Source: an uncultured Prevotellaceae bacterium (GTDB taxonomy: Bacteria; Bacteroidota; Bacteroidia; Bacteroidales; Muribaculaceae). Taken from it: a DNA stretch of 64,000 nt. The notes beneath the pieces were generated by a model. It was not told the origin of the DNA and ran no database searches. It worked only from the letters and a program-made list of their open reading frames with translations. Positions 8,101-14,621 of this stretch are shown here, in pieces (position 1 is the first letter of the stretch; each line of letters begins with the position of its first letter). The DNA lies in contig ONRP01000003.1 of NCBI GenBank assembly GCA_900320245.1, positions 62,001 to 126,000 on the forward strand, read 5' to 3'. A program made the position numbers and the translations under genes.

Positions 8101-8932
8101 CCTTTATCTGAAAAAGAAAAAACAGGCTCAAGAGGAAAGGATAAAATTGCAGCGGCGCCTCAAGCACAAAATCACTGATGTAAAGAAGAATGAACGCGCC
8201 ATCCGCCGCTACAAGACACAAGACATGGCAATTTTCCTCATGGCCCAACAGATGCTGGCCAATCAACTCTCATGGCAAAACCAGGAGGGTGAGGTGCCGT
8301 TAAAGTTGGCGAATGTCTGCAATGATGGTTTCTTGAGTCAGACCATGAAGGTCTCCTTCCCTTACGAGGTTCCCTTGAAGGAGGACAAGACTAAAAAAGT
8401 GACAATCGATATCGTCCAGGACAACATGTCGCTCAAGAATTATGGACTGTTATACAAACTGTATCATGATGAGCGAGTTGTCACCCTGCTGCAAAACATC
8501 GTGGACCAGCAACAAATCAGTTTTGCTGAACTCACGGCTGAGTTATCACTTTACGACCAGAACCGCTCTAAAGCCTTCTCCAACTTCCAGCAATTTGAGA
8601 AACTGGCTTTTGAGACCAACAGAGAGGCACTCAGCAATCCAGAACACCGTGGTTTCTTCTTGGAGAAAGTCAACAAGAAGAACCAGGTCATCAGATATGA
8701 ACGGCGCAACAACTTTGACGCCTTGCTCGATTTACTCGATGCCATCGAAGCGCATCAACTCGATCCCCGTGACCGTCAGTGGTTGACTTCGGTGCGAAAT
8801 GCTTTCTGCCACAATAGTTATTACAAGATAGACATGCAGCAAATCGAGAAAAAACTGCCTACCATCATCCAGCAGATTGTTGAAATCGTTCAGCGCATTA
8901 CCGATAAAGCGTCCCACCCAAGTAATCGATAA
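5129..8932 (+). CDS. cas13b: CRISPR-associated RNA-guided RNase Cas13b (type VI-B)
   Basis: A 1,267-residue single-protein effector. The two HEPN catalytic motifs are intact and in the positions typical of Cas13b, near both ends: RNFYTH (R159-H164) and RNAFCH (R1223-H1228). Both fit RNxxxH. In this family the protein processes its own crRNA, binds target RNA and then cleaves RNA with the composite HEPN site. It is somewhat longer than commonly studied Cas13b proteins (about 1,090-1,225). A lysine-rich segment near residues 990-1035 precedes the C-terminal HEPN part. The start ATG at 5129 follows a -7 element. The array lies 200 nt downstream in the same direction. No csx27 or csx28 gene, and no cas1/cas2, is adjacent. 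Confidence 0.97.
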   Translation: MAFDKPRPKRRQARSDFYITDKAIMGGYFNLAQLNFFKTLMEIFTKAGIDVSKIKQDNSPKYLMILIKKLTHDDEKIDDKKWADALDLSNECLLKLQQLLYKHFPFLGPVMGGEASYNIYKLKDGHPEVKVANDVMRGMKLEDCLAVLRHFALCLNDCRNFYTHFNPYNSIDAQKEQYLSQNKVAVWLEKVKDASRRIVKQNNQLTSQDMEFLTGIDHMKPQDKVDDFGNIMTDKKGYTIKEYVEYEDYYFRIRGKRYLVDAAGAKLADQEPRNALSDFGVVFLCTLFLENDQSRRMLDELRLFETGPYDGSRDGDEFKNDILREILLFYRARIPRGKRLDPMDDTTLLAMDMLNELRKCPMPLYDVLSREGQRFFEDEVKHPNDLTPEVAKRLRSSDRFPYLALRYIDLNKCFDNIRFQVQLGKFRYKFYDKTTIDGEQVVRGLQKEVNAYGRFQDVEHYRQEKYADMLQQTELVETGEEDITIANFIPDTPQSSPYLSDRTASYNIHNNRIGLLWNMPGEHEVLTGDEKMYLPDLNVDDNGKADVFLPAPKASLSVRDLPALVFYLYLQNQHPDLTPAEAIIQQKYNALVRFFEDVSTGRLLPVKGIAELEAAIDKYGHLTVHEIPEKLRDYLAGVAGTEDDDDCADRLDCYAMGILEKRYRQVAARIDQLKEARKMVGDKMNRYGKKSYIDVRPRRLAEQLAQSIVEWQPATDNGRHKMTGKNFQRLIAFLARYIDEVPLQELKDLMTRARLLEGPVAHPFLQQVLDKNPLNIEVLYDLYFKEEKRYLDKYIDIEINKQGEEVYWLKADADLSKIPFLNSSRLRFHKRDSASFQRLAARYLQVDGRQSTILLPDGLFTPHILSALKSTLYQENHDLQDHLQDQELNQNASYLMSVYLEHVLHDSAQPFYLSNSNDSPFARRYDLFAIVQNKKRGAELLPGPLTPVEINRRLTAKTPDGSAKLIERDIVALLEDMARKTEQRIHKLPQDLYLKKKKQAQEERIKLQRRLKHKITDVKKNERAIRRYKTQDMAIFLMAQQMLANQLSWQNQEGEVPLKLANVCNDGFLSQTMKVSFPYEVPLKEDKTKKVTIDIVQDNMSLKNYGLLYKLYHDERVVTLLQNIVDQQQISFAELTAELSLYDQNRSKAFSNFQQFEKLAFETNREALSNPEHRGFFLEKVNKKNQVIRYERRNNFDALLDLLDAIEAHQLDPRDRQWLTSVRNAFCHNSYYKIDMQQIEKKLPTIIQQIVEIVQRITDKASHPSNR

Positions 8933-9132
8933 TCAAATAATCACCCAATCAAGCAGCGGTCTTTGAAATCATGGTTTTGAACAAGGGAACATAAAAAGAA
9001 TTCACCATTCCATTTATCGTTAACTGAATTGATTTTTTGGGCAATTTGTGTTTACATTTCAGCCAAATTTGCCATTTTATAAACGAGAAATCTTGTCTAT
9101 AGCCTTTTATTTCAATCAGTTATCGGTGACAG
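8933..9132 (+). promoter_or_regulatory. Leader region between cas13b and the CRISPR array
   Basis: About 200 nt, AT-rich, no gene. It should contain the array promoter and leader if transcription follows the repeat orientation. TACATTTC at 9053-9060 is a one-mismatch -7 candidate, but it lacks a well-spaced -33 element, so I do not name a promoter. Confidence 0.4.
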
Positions 9133-9961
9133 GTTGTAGAAGCCTGTCGTTTGGATGGGTATGACAACTTGTAACTCAGTAATTACGTCATCTAGATCGG
9201 TTGTAGAAGCCTGTCGTTTGGATGGGTATGACAACCTCCGGTCTCATTCCTATTTCCCTCAAAAAGTTGTAGAAGCCTGTCGTTTGGATGGGTATGACAA
9301 CAATCTGTTATTTCAACGCCCGAGGAGTTTTGTTGTAGAAGCCTGTCGTTTGGATGGGTATGACAACAATACCGGAAATCATTGATAGTGCCAATCTGTT
9401 GTAGAAGCCTGTCGTTTGGATGGGTATGACAACTAAATTTTAGTTGTTAATAATTGTTTGTTAGTTGTAGAAGCCTGTCGTTTGGATGGGTATGACAACT
9501 AATGGATGATTTTTACAGTTATATCTATGGTTGTAGAAGCCTGTCGTTTGGATGGGTATGACAACCTTACTTTTTGCCATGGAATTATTGATCCAGTTGT
9601 AGAAGCCTGTCGTTTGGATGGGTATGACAACTACTTCACTTCTAGTCTGACATGCGGCGTCGTTGTAGAAGCCTGTCGTTTGGATGGGTATAACAACTTT
9701 TAATAACTTCCGCTAACGCCAATATGTGTTGTAGAAGCCTGTCGTTTGGATGGGTATAACAACCATTAACGTCTTCTGGACATTACCAACATGGTTGTAG
9801 AAGCCTGTCGTTTGGATGGGTATAACAACTAGTTTAGTGGTCACTTTTTGGGTGCCATCCGTTGTAGAAGCCTGTCGTTTGGATGGGTATAACAACTAAA
9901 ACAGTTTCCTTATCGACATATCTACGTTGTAGAAGCCTGTCGTTTGGATGGGTATGACAAC
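9133..9961 (+). CRISPR. Type VI-B CRISPR array, 13 repeats and 12 spacers
   Basis: Thirteen 36-nt repeats begin at 9133, 9200, 9266, 9332, 9398, 9464, 9530, 9596, 9662, 9728, 9794, 9861 and 9926. Each starts GTTGTAGAAGCCTGTC, continues GTTTGGATGGG, and ends TATGACAAC or TATAACAAC. The GTTGT/ACAAC ends pair, as in other Cas13b repeats, and the internal TTT and GG positions also fit that family, so the crRNA is read on the plus strand like cas13b. Spacers are 30 nt except the first (31), eleventh (31) and twelfth (29). Repeats 9-12 carry A instead of G at position 31. All other repeat bases are identical. Confidence 0.98.
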
Positions 9962-9983
9962 ATTGACCACGTGCAAACGCAAC

Positions 9984-10017
9984 AGGGCGACACACCCGGT
10001 CATGGATGTGCCGCCCT
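9984..10017 (+). terminator. Hairpin just after the array
   Basis: AGGGCG-A-CACA pairs with TGTG-C-CGCCCT around a 12-nt loop, 22 nt beyond the last repeat. No T tract follows, so this may be a processing or stability hairpin rather than an intrinsic terminator. Confidence 0.45.
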
Positions 10018-10115
10018 ATATCGTGATGAAATCAGTCAATAATCACCCGAAATCAAAATTCTGGACAACAGCATGATGATGTTCAAGTGAGAATAGTCAA
10101 ACTATAAAACCTCAT

Positions 10116-10138
10116 TTTTACTTGAACATTACTTGAAC
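10116..10138 (+). repeat. Right copy of the 23-nt direct repeat (att-like)
   Basis: Identical to 3511-3533, 6,605 nt away. An inverted copy of the core octamer, GTTCAAGT, lies 28 nt upstream at 10081-10088, which is reminiscent of recombinase binding sites. Confidence 0.8.
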
Positions 10139-10175
10139 ATTTGGACGGATGTATTTCCATGGTAATCAGTGAAAC

Positions 10176-10308
10176 TCACAGTTGATGCAATGTAATGGGT
10201 TGATTATCTGTGAGGTTAGGTGATTTTCGGTCAGAATTGATGATGCGGTGGGATAGCCGGCTCTGGTTATAAAGTGCTGACAATCGTTTGATTGTCAGCG
10301 CCTTTTTT
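10176..10308 (+). repeat. Intergenic element A: palindromic module plus terminator hairpin
   Basis: A 38-nt module bounded by TCACAGTTGA and TATCTGTGA (10176-10213) is followed by a perfect 10-bp terminator stem, GCTGACAATC/GATTGTCAGC, at 10276-10299 and a T run to 10308. The same two-part design recurs at 11719-11830 (element B). It could be the end of a longer transcript or a small structured RNA. Confidence 0.5.
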
Positions 10309-10385
10309 GTTTTCTGCTGGAAGATTGCTGGGGGATTTTTGTTTTTGGTCTCTCTCGTCGATGCAATTATTGTAGATATCGTTTA

Positions 10386-10847
10386 TCACCAGGGATTGAT
10401 GTCAACTGGTCTGTCATCGTCATCAATAGGACAATCAACGCATGTTGCCAGTCCATTGGATTTCCATATCCATGCATCGATATCCAGTTCTTCCTTTATA
10501 AATGATGCTCGCTCTGTTGCCTGGTCTTTTCTCTCAAAAATTCCTGAGCATAAGCGATAAACAACTTTTCCTTTGACAACATCAGTGAATATTGGCGGTG
10601 GAGACAACCATTCCGGTGAAATGTACATCAAGTCATTTCTTGCCTTAATGGCATTTTCCAAACTACTATATGACCCAATAACTACATAATACACAGCGGG
10701 TGCTATGATAGACTGTTGCTCACATTGACATGAGTTTTCTTCAAGACAATCAGAACCTTGAGGATTCTGGGACTTGGGCAGATTTGCCTGTGAATACGCA
10801 CTCACAGCAAATGCCAAGCCAATTAATAATAGGAATACTCTTTTCAT
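10386..10847 (-). CDS. Secreted SPOR-domain protein
   Basis: A 153-residue protein with an N-terminal signal peptide (MKRVFLLLIGLAFAVSAYSQ) and a SPOR domain at about residues 52-130, starting YYVVIGSYSSLENAIKARN and running to a VYRLCSGIFERKDQA segment. SPOR domains bind denuded peptidoglycan strands, often at division sites. Two cysteine pairs flank the domain (CLEENSCQC before, CVDC after), which could form disulfides in the periplasm. The gene appears monocistronic, with no recognised partner. It sits just outside the right 23-nt repeat. Confidence 0.82.
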   Translation of the reverse strand: MKRVFLLLIGLAFAVSAYSQANLPKSQNPQGSDCLEENSCQCEQQSIIAPAVYYVVIGSYSSLENAIKARNDLMYISPEWLSPPPIFTDVVKGKVVYRLCSGIFERKDQATERASFIKEELDIDAWIWKSNGLATCVDCPIDDDDRPVDINPW

Positions 10848-10986
10848 AATGTACAGGAATTATTGCTCAATAAACTATAATCTATTTCGGATTCCGCAAA
10901 TTTAATAATAATTTTCAATGTTAGAAAGAACTGACTCTCTTTTTATCAACTTGGGCAGAATATTCTGTTTTGCGCTTGAATTGTTG

Positions 10987-10994
10987 TACTTTTG
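10987..10994 (+). promoter_or_regulatory. -7 element upstream of the DUF6935-like gene
   Basis: TACTTTTG is an exact TAnnTTTG match and predicts an unusually long leader of about 140 nt before the ATG at 11139. The -33 element is not clear. Confidence 0.4.
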
Positions 10995-11138
10995 TAATCA
11001 TCAAAAATATCGGAATCTGGCTAAACAAGGTCAATTTTTACATCGGTATTATGCGTAGTGGAAGTGAGAAAGAAGAGGCTTTGCATAGCACTGATGAGAG
11101 AGGGATTGAAATCACTGTAACAATAAAACAATACTATT

Positions 11139-11690
11139 ATGGGACTTCTCGATAAAATTTTAGGTGGAGGCGGCGGCTCCGGGCAAGGCAACTCGTCCCG
11201 CACCATACCCATTCCGTTTTTGCCGCAGAGCGTGGAGCAAATGATGCAGATGCCTTACGCAACACTGCACAATGAGTTTGAGGTGGCGGCGCTCACGGTG
11301 GCCGTGCTGTGTAACTATTGCCAGAACCCCCAAGCGACCGTGGAGATGCTGAATTACCTGCGCTGCCCGCGCCCGCTGTCGTCCTTTGAGGTGCAGTTTC
11401 TGCGCGACCGCCTGCAAGGCAAGCCTTACAAGATGCTCTCTTACCTGAACGGCACCTCGCCGACGAACAACTACACGCCCGCCATGCCGCTGGGAGTGAC
11501 CGTCATCACCACGCCCACCAGCGTGCTCCAGGAGGACATGATACGGCTGTTTATCCACTCGAGCGGTGCCGACAGCCTGCGCCAAGTGGACCTGCGCCGC
11601 AAACCCAGCACGGGCCAGTGGTTCCTGTGGTCATCGGATGGCCTGATGCCCGATATCCGCATCCCCGTCAACCAGGACCCCTGGGCATAA
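11139..11690 (+). CDS. DUF6935-like cytoplasmic protein
   Basis: A 183-residue soluble protein without signal peptide. It starts MGLLDKILGGGGG, a glycine-rich N terminus, then has a conserved-looking body with ALTVAVLCNY, CPRPLSSFEVQFLRDR, a TSPTNNYTPAMPLGVTV stretch and an end FLWSSDGLMPDIRIPVNQDPWA. This pattern (NNYTP, a RLFIHSSGADSLR segment, terminal DPWA) agrees with proteins I associate with DUF6935, which are mostly known from Firmicutes; function unknown. The family label is from memory of the motif pattern and should be treated as tentative. GC content is high, like the glycan loci rather than like the preceding island. Confidence 0.65.
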   Translation: MGLLDKILGGGGGSGQGNSSRTIPIPFLPQSVEQMMQMPYATLHNEFEVAALTVAVLCNYCQNPQATVEMLNYLRCPRPLSSFEVQFLRDRLQGKPYKMLSYLNGTSPTNNYTPAMPLGVTVITTPTSVLQEDMIRLFIHSSGADSLRQVDLRRKPSTGQWFLWSSDGLMPDIRIPVNQDPWA

Positions 11691-11718
11691 CCACCACTAA
11701 CAACAACACGAGCAAACA

Positions 11719-11830
11719 TCACAGTTGACGCCCTGCAATGGGGCAATCATCTGTGATGTGATGCCTGGCCATGACCAGGCCCAAATCACAGGGTGCTGTA
11801 TCTCAATCAGATGCAGTGCCTTGTTTTTTT
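11719..11830 (+). repeat. Intergenic element B: palindromic module plus terminator hairpin
   Basis: A 38-nt module with ends TCACAGTTGA and CATCTGTGA (11719-11756) matches about three quarters of the bases of element A. A small GCCTGG/CCAGGC hairpin follows, then a 12-bp terminator stem with G-U pairs (11792-11820) and a T run. It probably also terminates the DUF6935-like gene. Confidence 0.55.
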
Positions 11831-11904
11831 GATTTGATGGCATTAGAGGAATGGCAGGAGTGATAGTTTTTGATAGGGGTATCATTAAATAATATGCGGG
11901 AAAT

Positions 11905-11935
11905 TTTGATATGTTTTAGAAATTTAGCAATTTTG
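11905..11935 (+). promoter_or_regulatory. Promoter of the fructan-locus regulator
   Basis: TTTG (11905-11908), 19 nt, CAATTTTG (11928-11935; one mismatch to TAnnTTTG). Leader of about 55 nt before the ATG at 11995. Confidence 0.5.
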
Positions 11936-11994
11936 CAGCCTAATTGGTTTTTTTATGACCAACATGCTTAATATTTTATGCGTATTGGGCTATT

Positions 11995-14220
11995 ATGTTG
12001 ACGAAAATGCGAAAAAACTTACAATTTGCCATTACCATATTGATCTTGTTAGGCCTGCTGACCTCGTGCTCACAGGACACTAAGAAGTACCGCATCGGGG
12101 TGTCGCAGTGCTCTGACGACATCTGGCGCGACAAGCAGAACTCCGAACTGAAAATCGGCGCCTATTTCCATGACAATGTGGAGTTGAGGTTCGCTGCGGC
12201 CTACGACAGTGATGAGCGCCAGATCCAGCAGATCGATAGCCTTGTCGAGACGGGCATCGACCTGCTGATTGTGGCTCCCAACCAGGTGTCGACAATCTCG
12301 CCGGCCATCGACCGGGCCTACGACAAGGGCATCCCGGTGATTGTGTTTGAGCGCAAGACCAACACCAAGAAATACACGGCCTATATGGGTGCCGACAACT
12401 ACGAGATGGGGCACCTGATGGGAGAGTATGTCGCGAATCGGTTGAACGAGCGTGGCCGCATTATCGAGGTGATGGGTCTGGAAGGCTCCTCGCCCGCCAT
12501 CGAGCGCCACAACGGCTTCAGGGAGGCCATCGCCCAGCATCCAGGCGTCCAGGTGGTTGCCACCCTGCAGGGCGACTGGACCGAGCCCACGGCCTACAAT
12601 ACCGTCAAGCAGTGGCTCGACAAGAACAAGGACGCCGGGAACATTGACCTGGTGTTCGGCATGAACGACCGCACGGCGATGGGCGCCCGCAAGGCGTTTA
12701 AAGAGGTCGGCGGAGCATTGCCGCTGTTCTGCGGCATCGATGGCCTGCCGGGCGAGAACGGCGGCATCCGCCTGGTGCAGGACTCGCTGCTGGATGCGTC
12801 CTACATCTACCCCACCCACGGCGACCAGTTGATGCAACTGGCTGTGGACATCCTTGAGGGGAAGCCCTACGAGAAGGAGACAAAACTGATGTCGGCACTC
12901 GTCACCCAGGACAATGCCCGCGTGCTGCTGATGGAGAGCGAGGAAATCATGCGCCAGTCGCGCAACCTCGAGCAGTTGCATGAGAAAGCCAGCCAATATC
13001 TTGACCAACTGGACAGCCAGCGCACGCTCACGTTTGTGGCCCTGGCTGCGATATTGTTGTTGTTGGCGTTGCTTGCCGGCATCTACATGTACTACCTGCA
13101 GCGTGCCCGCATCCAGGATGAACGAACCAAGATGGAACGTGAACAACTGGACTTCTACACCCAGGTGAGCCACGAGTTGCGCACGCCGCTGACGCTCATC
13201 CAGGGTCCCCTGGACCAATTGTTAAGGACCAATGACTTCCGCGGAGCGAGCGATGAGGCGCGTGAACTTTTCAGCATCGTTCGCCGCAATACCCATCACC
13301 TCACGGGCCTCGTCAACAAGATGCTGGATGCCCAAGTGGGGACTCCCATCCAAGAGATGACGAGTGCCCAAGTGGATGCCATCACCGTGTCACAACCCAT
13401 TGCAACCCCCGCTGTAGACACAGAACAGGACGAGGACGCGCCCACGGTGCTCATCGTCGACGACAATGCCGACATACGCACCTATCTGCGGTCCATCCTG
13501 CAAGGGCAATACCGGCTGCTCGAGGCCGAGGACGGCCAGTGCGGCCTTGAACTCGCCCGCGAACAGGTGCCCGACTTGATCGTGTCGGACGTGATGATGC
13601 CCGTGATGAACGGCCTGGAGTTCTGCCAACAGGTGAAAAAGGACAGCATCTCCAGCCACATCCCCGTTATCCTGCTCACAGCCAGGGCACTGGAGAAGCA
13701 CCAGATTGAGGGTTACGAGAGCGGAGCCGATGCCTATATCACCAAACCCTTCTCCCCGGAATTGCTGCTGGCCCGTATCGACAACCTGCTGCAAAGCCGC
13801 CACCAACTCAAGGACCTGTGGGGCATGAAGCCCGCAACCGAAAACGTCGCCGAGGCCGCTACTCCCACCGAGGCCATAGTAGTAGCCGCCACAACACCCA
13901 TCGAGGATGCCTTCATCTCCCAATTCAAGAAGATAGTGGAGGAGCGCCTTTCGGACAGCAACCTGAGCGTCGAGGACCTCGCCGCCGACATGGGGCTGAG
14001 CCGTGTGCAACTCTACCGCAAGGTCAAGGCCCTGACAGGCAGCACGCCGATTGACCTGCTGCGCAAGGCCAGACTGGCCCAAGCCCGAAGGCTGCTACTG
14101 GAGTCAACACAAACGGTCAGCGAAATCGCCTATCAGGTGGGCTTTGCCTCACCCTCCTACTTCACCAAGTGCTACAAGGACGAATTCGGCACCGTGCCCG
14201 GCGAGGCTCGCAAATCCTGA
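11995..14220 (+). CDS. Hybrid two-component regulator with periplasmic sugar-binding sensor, lacking a HATPase domain
   Basis: A 741-residue inner-membrane regulator. Order seen: N-terminal hydrophobic segment ending in a lipobox-like LLTSC (C25), a type-1 periplasmic binding-protein sensor (about 30-320; IGVSQCSDD, GIDLLIVAP, GADNYEMG), transmembrane segment (345-367), HisKA with SHELRTPLT (H393), response-regulator receiver (483-600; D489/D490, D532, K584) and AraC-type HTH (about 640-741). Only about 45 residues separate HisKA from the receiver, so the ATP-binding HATPase_c domain, with its N and G boxes, is absent, although the frame is open. In Bacteroides the homologous sensor BT1754 binds fructose and controls a fructan locus; the genes downstream here match that. 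How this protein would be phosphorylated is unclear. Confidence 0.85.
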   Translation: MLTKMRKNLQFAITILILLGLLTSCSQDTKKYRIGVSQCSDDIWRDKQNSELKIGAYFHDNVELRFAAAYDSDERQIQQIDSLVETGIDLLIVAPNQVSTISPAIDRAYDKGIPVIVFERKTNTKKYTAYMGADNYEMGHLMGEYVANRLNERGRIIEVMGLEGSSPAIERHNGFREAIAQHPGVQVVATLQGDWTEPTAYNTVKQWLDKNKDAGNIDLVFGMNDRTAMGARKAFKEVGGALPLFCGIDGLPGENGGIRLVQDSLLDASYIYPTHGDQLMQLAVDILEGKPYEKETKLMSALVTQDNARVLLMESEEIMRQSRNLEQLHEKASQYLDQLDSQRTLTFVALAAILLLLALLAGIYMYYLQRARIQDERTKMEREQLDFYTQVSHELRTPLTLIQGPLDQLLRTNDFRGASDEARELFSIVRRNTHHLTGLVNKMLDAQVGTPIQEMTSAQVDAITVSQPIATPAVDTEQDEDAPTVLIVDDNADIRTYLRSILQGQYRLLEAEDGQCGLELAREQVPDLIVSDVMMPVMNGLEFCQQVKKDSISSHIPVILLTARALEKHQIEGYESGADAYITKPFSPELLLARIDNLLQSRHQLKDLWGMKPATENVAEAATPTEAIVVAATTPIEDAFISQFKKIVEERLSDSNLSVEDLAADMGLSRVQLYRKVKALTGSTPIDLLRKARLAQARRLLLESTQTVSEIAYQVGFASPSYFTKCYKDEFGTVPGEARKS

Positions 14221-14336
14221 CACGGAAACAAAACAAACTACGAATTTCACTAATTGAACTAATTAGGCATCCGCACCCTTCTCTCTAATTTCACGAAGGG
14301 CATATGCCTACTATTCGAACACCTAGAACAAACATT

Positions 14337-14400
14337 AAACAACAACTCAAACAACTTTTAAGGTGGTCTTATTTTGTTGTTTGAGTTGTTGTTTTGTTGT
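14337..14400. terminator. 19-bp inverted repeat, terminator of the regulator gene
   Basis: AAACAACAACTCAAACAAC at 14337-14355 pairs perfectly with its complement at 14375-14393, followed by a T-rich tract. The arms are rich in the CAAC motif found in the family-II repeats elsewhere in the window. Confidence 0.7.
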
Positions 14401-14560
14401 TCTTTTTGTTTGAAAAAACTTAGCGACTTTGCGCCTTAGCGTGGAGCCGTACTGGTGCGGATGCTTGTAAAAAACGTTCATCCATTAACAAAAATGATAC
14501 GTTGAAACAAATTTGCAAGTACAAGAACGAAAACTGATAGTCCCCTTGGTTTCAACAGGT

Positions 14561-14568
14561 TAACTTTG
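14561..14568 (+). promoter_or_regulatory. -7 element of the fructan SusC gene
   Basis: TAACTTTG is an exact TAnnTTTG match about 54 nt before the ATG. A -33 TTTG is not evident, as expected for a promoter that needs an activator. Confidence 0.5.
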
Positions 14569-14621
14569 TCACATTATTGTCATAAACCAACCTTATTATA
14601 TTAACCAAAACCAACAGAACA

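Larger units (their letters stand above)
14221..14621. other. Gap with dispersed repeats and the SusC promoter
   Basis: No gene. It holds a family-I repeat copy (14232-14276), the matching GGTGCGGATGC at 14455-14465, a 19-bp hairpin (14337-14393) and a -7 element TAACTTTG at 14561-14568, which gives the susC-type gene a leader of about 50 nt. Confidence 0.6.

Noticed and set aside
9155-9703. Open frames through the CRISPR array encoding repeats of VVEACRLDGYDN
   Set aside because: They are translations of the 36-nt CRISPR repeat; the spacers differ and no start signals exist.
9133-9961. Spacers examined for self-targets in the window
   Set aside because: No match to any gene in the window was noticed by eye; a database search would be needed for real targets.
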